Of a stretch of 14,702 bases of DNA, positions 6,806 to 13,454 are shown piece after piece; the first letter of the stretch is position 1; each line of letters opens with the position of its first letter. Where the stretch lies: positions 14,547 to 29,248 of the forward strand of contig WVZH01000545.1 in assembly GCA_011772595.1 (NCBI GenBank). The letters run 5' to 3'. Below the pieces are notes generated by a model. The model did not search any database. It was not told the origin of the DNA and worked only from the letters and a program-made list of their open reading frames with translations. Made by a program: the position numbers and the translations under genes. The DNA is from Anaerolineales bacterium (GTDB lineage: Bacteria > Chloroflexota > Anaerolineae > Anaerolineales > E44-bin32).

Positions 6806-7906
6806 TCAAATAGAGACCGCCATCTCGTAGCCCCGCAGTAGTTCCTGGAAATTGTGCTTCCAGTTCGCGCGCTGTTCCGCCAGCTCACGCGCAGCCGCCT
6901 GGATTTCAACCAAGCGACCCCTTTCCATCGCTGCCTGCAAAATCCCTGTTGCCAAGCCTTCGGGATCGCCGGCATCAAACAACCAGCCATGCACACCCGG
7001 CCTGACCCATTCTCGATTGGCCGGTATATCCGACACCAACGCCGGACACCCACAGGCCAATGCCTCCATCAACGAAACCGAAGAGCCATCGCTGTAGGAT
7101 GCACTCACGTAGAGGTCGCTGGCGCGATAGTACTGAGGCAGCTCTTCGTAGTGCACCTGACCGGGCAGATAAACGCGGTCCTCCAAATCATGCTCACGGA
7201 CGAATTTCTCGACCTCTCCCCTCAAGGATCCTCTCCCCAACATGAGTAACCTCAAGCTTGGCTCTTTCCCGGCTGCACGGATGAAGCCCTCAAGGACCAC
7301 ATCGATCCCGTAAAGCGGTTCCCAAGCACGTGTAGAGAGAACCAAGAATTCGTTTTCCCAACCCAATTGGTTCTTCAAGCCATCGGCGCTGCCAGGTGAG
7401 AAGTGATCCAGATCTACACCCCAAGGAAAAACAACAATACGATCAGCCCGCATGCCTAGCTGCAGGGCACTTTGCCGCACGGTCTCACAATCACATATGA
7501 AAACATCGCTACGGCTGATCGTATATCGGGCGATGATGCGCCCCAGTCCTTGATCTGCTTCGACAAGCATATCCGATCCCCAAGACATGGTGATGAGAGG
7601 ATGGAAGCCAGCCAGCGCTACAAAGAAGGCGACTTCTTGTACCGGCCCAGCGTGGATTAGGTCAGGTTGCACATCCTTGATAACCCGTCGCAACTCGCGC
7701 ACCTTGCGCACTAATTGGAACCACTGCGGTCGCTCGTGTTGTAAAGGCCAGGCGACAGATTGGATACCACTTGGCAACGACCTGTCTTCTTGGCCATCAG
7801 AGCTTCCCATCTGCAGGAAATACAGCTCATGGTCGGTGTGGGAAAGCCCCTCTAGAAAGCGAACGTCGTGGGGCGTGTAGCTCTTGGAAAGGTATAAAAC
7901 CCGCAC
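6806..7906 (-). CDS. GT4-family glycosyltransferase (GT-B fold)
   Basis: This 366-residue protein is a retaining glycosyltransferase of the GT4 type, cytoplasmic or membrane-peripheral. The N-terminal acceptor domain contains MRVLYLSKSYTPHDVRFLEG and a SWGSDML motif (108-114) common in GT4 proteins. The donor-binding C-terminal domain contains VVFPWGVDLDHF (158-169), STRAWEPLYG (191-200), LMLGRGSLRGEVE (221-233) and DGSSVSLMEALACGCP (273-288). The usual GT4 E-x7-E pair appears as D273-x7-E281, a conservative change of the first acid. Start is GTG at 7906, sharing one base with the neuB stop (TAGTG), which indicates translational coupling. Donor and acceptor are unknown; it probably adds one residue of the glycan repeat. 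Confidence 0.92.
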   Translation of the reverse strand: MRVLYLSKSYTPHDVRFLEGLSHTDHELYFLQMGSSDGQEDRSLPSGIQSVAWPLQHERPQWFQLVRKVRELRRVIKDVQPDLIHAGPVQEVAFFVALAGFHPLITMSWGSDMLVEADQGLGRIIARYTISRSDVFICDCETVRQSALQLGMRADRIVVFPWGVDLDHFSPGSADGLKNQLGWENEFLVLSTRAWEPLYGIDVVLEGFIRAAGKEPSLRLLMLGRGSLRGEVEKFVREHDLEDRVYLPGQVHYEELPQYYRASDLYVSASYSDGSSVSLMEALACGCPALVSDIPANREWVRPGVHGWLFDAGDPEGLATGILQAAMERGRLVEIQAAARELAEQRANWKHNFQELLRGYEMAVSI

Positions 7907-8982
7907 TACTCCCTCAAATCTGTCCAGCGTAACGCGTCACCGAACGGAATGTCAACAAGCGCCTTTGTGCCGATGACGTCTTCAATGCGGTACGGCTCGA
8001 TCGCACCAGGCGTAGCAGGTCGTAAGACATCAATCATTTCGCGAGTCAATTTCTCATCGGCCTTGATGTCACGAGCCGCGCGCAGGCAACGTCGCTGCAG
8101 GACGACGGTATCTTTCTCGTTGTCCGCTACACGCTTGTCAGGAGAACCGAGTGCACGCTCTAGCTCTCGCGTACGCTCGACCATCTGCGACCATGCGTCC
8201 GGATCCATTGCGAATCCATGATCCGGTCCTTCGCGGCTGGTGTCGTCCGTGAAGTGCTTCTCGATAGCGCGCGCGCCGAACGCGACGGCCCCAAGCACTG
8301 TCGCGTGACCTGGAGTGTGATCAGAGAGCCCTAGGACGACGTTCGGGAAGACCGTTGCGTATGTCTTCAAGACATTGAGGTGGATGTGGTCGAAGTTCTC
8401 CGCACTGCCTGTGTAATTCGTATTGCATTGCATCAAGATCAGATCAGGATTTTCCGACAGAACCGCACGAACATTGCGGACGACTTCGCTCATATCGCAA
8501 GCACCCGTCGCCACAAATAATGGCTTTCCTTTCTTGGCTATATAGACGAGCATCTCAGGCCAACTCATCAAGCCGGACCCCGCTTTATAAGCGGGCACAT
8601 ATGCCTCCAACATATCTGCTGCCTCAAAATCGTATGGCGATGAAAAATAGTGGATTCCGACCTTGTCGCACTCCTCTTTCAGAATGGGAGTCCAATCTAG
8701 ATCGATCGAGTAATCCTCATAGACTTCAAATACCGATTTCTTCCATTCGGCCTGGTGTGACAATTGACCTCCGAGCGATTTGAATCCGAAATCGGACACG
8801 ATATTTGGAGCCCGAAAATTCTGAAACTTGGCTGCGTCCGCTCCGGCCTCCTTCGCCAATTTGATCAGCATCTTGGCGCGTTCCAGGTCGCCATCATGAT
8901 TGGCCGCGATATCGGCGACGAAATAAGTGGGATGGCTCCCACCAATCCAGCGCTCACCAATTTTGATTTCTCGCGCATTCAT
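7906..8982 (-). CDS. neuB: NeuB-family nonulosonic acid synthase
   Basis: NeuB-family enzymes condense a 2-acylamino hexose with phosphoenolpyruvate to form a nine-carbon 2-keto-3-deoxy acid. This 358-residue protein has the TIM-barrel domain up to about residue 285 and a C-terminal SAF/antifreeze-like domain (about 296-355, ending GDALRWTDL). Recognisable elements are FVADIAANHDGDL (21-33), GADAAKFQ (47-54), SSPYDFEAAD (114-123), MQCNTNYTGS (184-193), GLSDHTPG (218-225) and ARAIEKHFTDD (237-247). The first motif differs from the common AEIGxNHxG (Glu to Asp), and YKAGSGLMSW (132-141) has Leu where sialate synthases carry an acidic residue after SG. It therefore belongs to a subgroup distinct from classic NeuB, LegI or PseI. 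Its ATG overlaps the reductase stop (ATGA). The likely substrate is the 6-deoxy-hexosamine made by the two preceding enzymes after release from UDP; the symbol names the family, not a proven sialate activity. Confidence 0.92.
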   Translation of the reverse strand: MNAREIKIGERWIGGSHPTYFVADIAANHDGDLERAKMLIKLAKEAGADAAKFQNFRAPNIVSDFGFKSLGGQLSHQAEWKKSVFEVYEDYSIDLDWTPILKEECDKVGIHYFSSPYDFEAADMLEAYVPAYKAGSGLMSWPEMLVYIAKKGKPLFVATGACDMSEVVRNVRAVLSENPDLILMQCNTNYTGSAENFDHIHLNVLKTYATVFPNVVLGLSDHTPGHATVLGAVAFGARAIEKHFTDDTSREGPDHGFAMDPDAWSQMVERTRELERALGSPDKRVADNEKDTVVLQRRCLRAARDIKADEKLTREMIDVLRPATPGAIEPYRIEDVIGTKALVDIPFGDALRWTDLRE

Positions 8983-9905
8983 GGCTCTCTCCTCATGAGG
9001 CTCCGCAAACGGTCCGGGTACCCGCCTTCACGTAGCCTGCGGAAACGTCTTAGCCCTGCGATGACACTCGGCAAATCGACCTGGAGTGCCTGAGCGACCT
9101 TCTCTCCATTCAAGCAAATTCGTTTGGGGCGGCTGGCGCTCAGGTTCAGTTTTTCCACAGGGATGGGCTCTATAAGCTTCCCGTCTAGATCAAAAATATC
9201 TGCCAGAAAAAGCCCAAACTCATACTTGCTCATGCAATCGCTACCAACGACGTGATACGTTCCCTTCAGCCCCGCTTCAAGCATCCTTACCAAAATCAAA
9301 GCGAGATCGTTGACCAACATGGTCGTCACCCATACATCAGTAAATCCTTGGCACGTCTCACCTCGCTCCAAACGCTCCAAGAACCATTCCGCCAAGCTTA
9401 GCTTCGGCTGTACGTTCCATCCATAAAAATTCGTACGCACGATAATCGCACCCGGATGGGCTTCCGCAACGGCACGTTCTCCAGCCCATTTGCTCTCGCC
9501 GTAAACGTTGATCGGATTGGGTTCTTCTGTTTCCTGATAATCGCCCTGCCAACCATCAAACACGGCATCGGTCGAGATGTGTATCAGGCTTGCACCGACC
9601 TCTCGGGTAGCATGTGCCACATACGTTGCCATGTCTTTGTTTAGGCGAAATGCCCAATTCGGATCTTCTTCGCAGCTGTCCACGTGCGACGCCGCAGCGC
9701 AATGTACGACCCATTCAGGCTTGTAACTTTGCATGATGGATTGGGCAGCGCCGGGCTTGCCGAGATCGGCGGCGACAACCCCAACGTTCTCAAAATCCAC
9801 CCAATGCTGGTGACAGACGGCCACAACGGAATGCTGCTCGGATATCGTCAGCACCAAATTCGCACCCAACAGACCGCTTGCACCCGTCACCAATACTCGT
9901 GCCAT
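8979..9905 (-). CDS. RmlD-like NDP-sugar 4-ketoreductase (SDR family)
   Basis: This 308-residue protein belongs to the extended short-chain dehydrogenases of the RmlD (dTDP-4-dehydrorhamnose reductase) type, which reduce a 4-keto sugar nucleotide with NAD(P)H. Visible are VLVTGASGLLGANL (4-17), HCAAASHVDSCEEDP (68-82), STDAVFDG (111-118) and catalytic Y135-x3-K139. Start ATG at 9905 is 2 bases after the pseB stop; an upstream ATG at 9980 would run 25 codons into pseB and is not supported. The stop overlaps the next start as ATGA. Directly behind a PseB-type enzyme, its likely substrate is the 2-acetamido-2,6-dideoxy-L-arabino-hexos-4-ulose; reduction would give a 6-deoxy-L-hexosamine (altro or talo configuration). 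By analogy FnlB does a related step in L-FucNAc synthesis, but no 2-epimerase is visible here. Substrate is inferred from neighbourhood only. Confidence 0.9.
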   Translation of the reverse strand: MARVLVTGASGLLGANLVLTISEQHSVVAVCHQHWVDFENVGVVAADLGKPGAAQSIMQSYKPEWVVHCAAASHVDSCEEDPNWAFRLNKDMATYVAHATREVGASLIHISTDAVFDGWQGDYQETEEPNPINVYGESKWAGERAVAEAHPGAIIVRTNFYGWNVQPKLSLAEWFLERLERGETCQGFTDVWVTTMLVNDLALILVRMLEAGLKGTYHVVGSDCMSKYEFGLFLADIFDLDGKLIEPIPVEKLNLSASRPKRICLNGEKVAQALQVDLPSVIAGLRRFRRLREGGYPDRLRSLMRREP

Positions 9906-9907
9906 CC

Positions 9908-10912
9908 TCAGGCATCCTGTGCAGCTACCGCATTCTCGAGCTCTACGACGATGTCCCTCAACTCCTCCCTTGAAAGCCATTGTTCGTTATTGTCGCTGGT
10001 GTAGGAAAAGCCTTCCTGCAGCGGCTTTCCTTCCTCACGCCAACCGTGACCGAACCACAAAGCACCGGTGGGTTCGACGACATACATGTCTTCCAATTCA
10101 AGGGTATGGCGCGCCTCGTCTTCAGAGATCAACGATTCGTGCACCTTTTCACCCGGACGAATTCCGATGTATTCCAACTCGGCATCTGGGGCGATCGCTA
10201 GCGCTAAATCAACGATACGCATGCTTGGGATCTTAGGGACGAACACCTCGCCACCCAGCATCTGTTCAATGCATCGGATGGTGAAACGCACACCTTGCTC
10301 CAAAGAGAGCCAGAAGCGAGTCATACGTTCATCCGTGATACTAATGCGCCCCTCCTCCCGTTGTTTGAGAAACAATGGCACCACACTACCTCGACTGCCG
10401 ACGACGTTGCCATAGCGCACGCATGAGAAACGAGTACCCGTGCCACCGGCATAGGAATTGGACTGAACGAACAGCTTCTCTGCAGCGAGCTTGGTAGCAC
10501 CATACAAGTTGATGGGATTGACCGCTTTGTCGGTGCTCAATGCCATTACTCTCTCGACACCCATGTCCAACGCCGCTTCGATGACATTTCGCCCCCCCAT
10601 AATGTTGGTCATAATAGCTTCAATCGGGTTGTATTCGCAGGCCGGCACCTGCTTGAGTGCCGCGGCGTGCACGACGACATCAACACCGTGCATCGCTCGG
10701 CGTAGGCGTAATTGGTCGCGAACGTCACCAATGAAATACCGCAAAGATGGATGATCCAATCCGGCTGTGACCATCTCGTGCTGCTTGAGTTCGTCACGAC
10801 TGAAGACGATAAGTTTTGCTGGGTGATAATCCTCGAGCATGATCTGGACGAATTTCCGCCCAAAGGAGCCCGTCCCGCCCGTGATCAAAACGACTTTCTT
10901 CTTCCAGTTCAT
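9908..10912 (-). CDS. pseB: UDP-N-acetylglucosamine 4,6-dehydratase/5-epimerase (inverting), PseB-type
   Basis: PseB-type enzymes turn UDP-GlcNAc into UDP-2-acetamido-2,6-dideoxy-beta-L-arabino-hexos-4-ulose in the cytoplasm. The 334 residues match the family's usual length. The N-terminus carries the NAD(P) motif TGGTGSFG (11-18), then FSRDELKQHEM (37-47), which is characteristic of PseB/FlaA1-like short-chain dehydrogenases. Catalytic residues are visible as STDKA (126-130) and Y137-x3-K141. The C-terminus has IRPGEKVHE and YTSDNNEQWLS, also typical of this family. Start ATG lies directly after the preceding TAG, with AAGG about 9 bases upstream. The next gene is a 4-ketoreductase rather than the aminotransferase PseC, so the pathway probably leaves the pseudaminic route at this intermediate. 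FnlA/CapE-type dehydratases are the nearest alternative; the fit to PseB is better. Confidence 0.93.
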   Translation of the reverse strand: MNWKKKVVLITGGTGSFGRKFVQIMLEDYHPAKLIVFSRDELKQHEMVTAGLDHPSLRYFIGDVRDQLRLRRAMHGVDVVVHAAALKQVPACEYNPIEAIMTNIMGGRNVIEAALDMGVERVMALSTDKAVNPINLYGATKLAAEKLFVQSNSYAGGTGTRFSCVRYGNVVGSRGSVVPLFLKQREEGRISITDERMTRFWLSLEQGVRFTIRCIEQMLGGEVFVPKIPSMRIVDLALAIAPDAELEYIGIRPGEKVHESLISEDEARHTLELEDMYVVEPTGALWFGHGWREEGKPLQEGFSYTSDNNEQWLSREELRDIVVELENAVAAQDA

Positions 10913-11818
10913 CTACGTCGACCTTTCCAAATGTTTTTCAAATAGGATCATCGGATACTGTCCAAAGCGGCCGAAGAAGTGAGGTGCCCTCTCCTCCAAC
11001 CAGTACAACATCCGTAACCACATGCGACCGAAAAATCTGCGATGGACAAACGCACGCATGAAATTCGTGCTCACACTACGCCATACCCGGATATCCAAAC
11101 CAGCCAATTGCTTGAGGTTTTCCTTCATCCATCGATATCCATGCGAATACGTGTAGCTACCGGGCGCAGATAACAGTGCCTGGGTCTCAGGTGATTCCTC
11201 CGTGCCCGGCAGATTGCGAGGAGACTCCTCCAATCCTCGCAATCTTCGGTAGAGACGGATCAGTTTGAATGCGATCTCGACCGGACCATCCGACAGGCGA
11301 CGGAGTGGGGAATGCGTCTTCCAACTATGCACGACCACTGCCCTCCCGCCATCCTGAAGTACTCGATTAAACTCCAGAAAGGCCGCTCGATGATCTTGTG
11401 GGGGGAGGTGATGGACTGTGTGTAAAGACACCACACCTTGAAAGGTACCGTCCTTGAAAGGAAGGTGGGCGATGTCTCCAACAACGAACAGCCCGTGTCC
11501 CTTGATGCGGGTTCGCGCTTCGGTGAGTGCGCGCTTCGAGATATCCAAGCAAACGCGATACCGATATCCTCGGGAATACTCGATATACTCCGGGTATTGG
11601 ATGGGGCCTGATCCACCGTCCAACAGATAGATCCCCTCCGATGGAAGATGCCGACCAACACGCACGTGACAGCGATGGATATACTCCCTAACAACCGGGC
11701 GTAAATCCTCATAGCGCGCGTTCTGGTATACACCCTCCCCGATCTCTCGCCACCCGATCGAGTCGTAGAACTCACGCACGCGCTGCTTGATGTCTGGATC
11801 AATCTCCGTCTGCAACAT
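10913..11818 (-). CDS. Class I SAM-dependent methyltransferase
   Basis: This 301-residue protein is a Rossmann-fold methyltransferase of the Methyltransf_11 type. The SAM-binding motif I is a slightly unusual YLLDGGSG (64-71) instead of DxGxGxG. An acidic strand end follows at CLDISKRAL (90-98), then VVGDIAHLPFKDGTF (112-126) and VVSLHTVHHLPP (129-140), all standard positions for this fold. The C-terminal third (about 170-301) is rich in Arg and Trp and may bind the acceptor. A TTG triplet at 11821 precedes the ATG; I chose ATG at 11818, with AGAAGG just upstream at close spacing. It sits 13 bases after the GT-B gene, and its stop codon directly abuts the pseB start (TAGATG). Position among nucleotide-sugar genes suggests sugar or glycan O- or N-methylation; the acceptor cannot be read from the sequence. 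Confidence 0.88.
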   Translation of the reverse strand: MLQTEIDPDIKQRVREFYDSIGWREIGEGVYQNARYEDLRPVVREYIHRCHVRVGRHLPSEGIYLLDGGSGPIQYPEYIEYSRGYRYRVCLDISKRALTEARTRIKGHGLFVVGDIAHLPFKDGTFQGVVSLHTVHHLPPQDHRAAFLEFNRVLQDGGRAVVVHSWKTHSPLRRLSDGPVEIAFKLIRLYRRLRGLEESPRNLPGTEESPETQALLSAPGSYTYSHGYRWMKENLKQLAGLDIRVWRSVSTNFMRAFVHRRFFGRMWLRMLYWLEERAPHFFGRFGQYPMILFEKHLERST

Positions 11819-11831
11819 CAACCTTCTCTAA

Positions 11832-13454
11832 TCAGTTAGCTCCCCACACCACCGGATCTCCGCTAAGAGCCGCAAGTGTCCTCTCGTATCGCATCTGACC
11901 CTCTGGCTCGAGGCAATCCTCCAAAGGATGTGAGTTTATGTCCTCCCAGAAGTAACGCAAATGCCAAGGAAAAGGTAGTGCATACTCGAAGAAGAAACGA
12001 TAAGCATATCGCTCCGCTAGGGCCATTTCCTCAAGGCTCAATCCCTCACCAAAAGGCCTGGCCAGGAGCATGTCGATCATCGAAAAATACTCATCGAATG
12101 AATCGGGATCGTGCGTGAATCCCTTCTCGCGGTAGTGAGTCCGACCAGCGACGACGACAGGAATGCCACTCATGGTCATCTCTAAGCCGACAGTCGTTGT
12201 GTAAACCAATCCCAAGTGAGTAATCTCAATGAGATCATAGGTGTTGACCTTGGCATCAGGCGGCACCACGATCACATGGTCCGGCATCTCCGGTAATGCC
12301 GCCTGTACGATCTCTTCGGATGGGTGCCCCACACCACGTAGCTCCCCCGGGTGTACCCGTACCACCAGTTGAGTCTCCGGACGATCGGCAAAGAAACTCA
12401 CCGTTTTCATCAACCAATCGGCCATCCCGTCCGTAAATAATTGCCTTCCTAGGGATAAACTGTCCCCCACGACGTTGGTACAAAGGAGCGTGATCGGTCG
12501 ATTTCCATCCAGACCCAAGGCTTCACGAGCCGCGTTGGCGCCTTTGCTTTCTTGTGTTTGCCATTGCCGCGTGAAGTTGGACCAGAGCTTCCCGCCACGG
12601 CGAGCCTGACGAAGTTCCGTGAGCGCACTCACTTCGTCTTCCGTCAGTTCCACATGACCTCTTGCCCGCCAGAGTTTACTGGTATCCTGGAGCATGACCT
12701 CGTCATTTTGAGCGAGCCAAATCCGCCCTCTCTGCTCGCCGAACTCATATGTGACCACAGGCACATCGAGAAATCGTGCCAAGCGGTACGCCGCTCCAAA
12801 TTCCAGAATGCTCCCATTCGGCAAGATCATCAAATCGAAAGGTCGCTCTTGCATCAGCGCATAGAGCGTGCGGCTAAAGGTCAGATTTCTCGCTAGGCGC
12901 AAGCCGTAAAGCTTGTGATCCTGGCCGTCGTTCTCGACGCTGATGGTCTCCCGGCGCATTGTATATTGGACATCGATCCGACTCTGTGCCTCAATCGAGC
13001 GTATCAAGTCGCTTGGCAAGTCGCTTGGTGAGAGACCAAGCAGATCGTGGATACGGAAAAGCGGTTTGGTCGGTGCAAGCACATTTTTCAAGTACGAACG
13101 CTGACGGCGAACATCGAACCGGCGAACGTCTTCAGTCCACCTTCGATAGGGAAGAAACGCCATCTCTACATCGTGCCCCTGACTCGACAACCACAAACCC
13201 AACGCTGTGCCGTACTCCACCCACCAGCTCAATGCACAGACAATTAAGATCCTCTTCGAGCGTTTTGGTTTGACTATCGTTCGAGTTGCAGATGCTGCGC
13301 CAACCCACGAAGGCAGTACCGCCTCAAGCTTATCCAGGCGATATCCTCCCGGTATTTCACCGCTCGCAGGTCGAATCGACTGCCATAATTCGACTGCGAA
13401 TGGAATATTGCCCAGCAACGATTTCGCCGTGCTTTTTAGCCCTCGTTCGGTCAC
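11832..13454 (-). CDS. Capsule-synthesis-type GT-B glycosyltransferase
   Basis: This 540-residue cytoplasmic protein looks like a GT-B-fold transferase of the capsule polysaccharide synthesis type (KpsS/KpsC-like). An N-terminal Rossmann-like strand starts at [11 protein letters not shown] (about 69-79). The C-terminal half carries VVRVHPGE (364-371), then [19 protein letters not shown] (419-437) and HYREKGFT (440-447). HP motifs and a glycine-rich VGxE loop are used by KpsS/KpsC and sialyltransferase-like enzymes to bind CMP-sugars, which would suit a cluster that makes a CMP-activated acid; the actual donor is unknown. I chose GTG at 13454 because it forms a GTGA overlap with the Wzt stop and has GAGGA 9 bases upstream. 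A longer ATG start at 13529 would overlap Wzt by about 80 bases and is less likely. Family assignment is fairly sure, substrate is not. Confidence 0.85.
   Translation of the reverse strand: MTERGLKSTAKSLLGNIPFAVELWQSIRPASGEIPGGYRLDKLEAVLPSWVGAASATRTIVKPKRSKRILIVCALSWWVEYGTALGLWLSSQGHDVEMAFLPYRRWTEDVRRFDVRRQRSYLKNVLAPTKPLFRIHDLLGLSPSDLPSDLIRSIEAQSRIDVQYTMRRETISVENDGQDHKLYGLRLARNLTFSRTLYALMQERPFDLMILPNGSILEFGAAYRLARFLDVPVVTYEFGEQRGRIWLAQNDEVMLQDTSKLWRARGHVELTEDEVSALTELRQARRGGKLWSNFTRQWQTQESKGANAAREALGLDGNRPITLLCTNVVGDSLSLGRQLFTDGMADWLMKTVSFFADRPETQLVVRVHPGELRGVGHPSEEIVQAALPEMPDHVIVVPPDAKVNTYDLIEITHLGLVYTTTVGLEMTMSGIPVVVAGRTHYREKGFTHDPDSFDEYFSMIDMLLARPFGEGLSLEEMALAERYAYRFFFEYALPFPWHLRYFWEDINSHPLEDCLEPEGQMRYERTLAALSGDPVVWGAN
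13005..13028 (-). repeat. Perfect 12-bp tandem duplication inside the GT-B gene
   Basis: Two identical 12-base units (13005-13016 and 13017-13028) lie head to tail and in frame. On the coding strand each is CCAAGCGACTTG and encodes PSDL, giving PSDLPSDL at residues 143-150. It is a small in-frame duplication, perhaps from replication slippage, in a likely loop between the two domains. Confidence 0.8.

Noticed and set aside
3897..10912. Standard pseudaminic or legionaminic acid pathway
   Set aside because: PseB and a NeuB-family enzyme are present, but PseC, PseG and PseH or LegC/LegG/LegH equivalents are not seen, and a 4-ketoreductase takes the place of the aminotransferase.
8979..10912. 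UDP-L-FucNAc (FnlABC) pathway
   Set aside because: The reductase would fit, but the dehydratase looks like PseB rather than FnlA and no FnlC/WecB-type 2-epimerase is visible; it remains possible if one lies outside the window.
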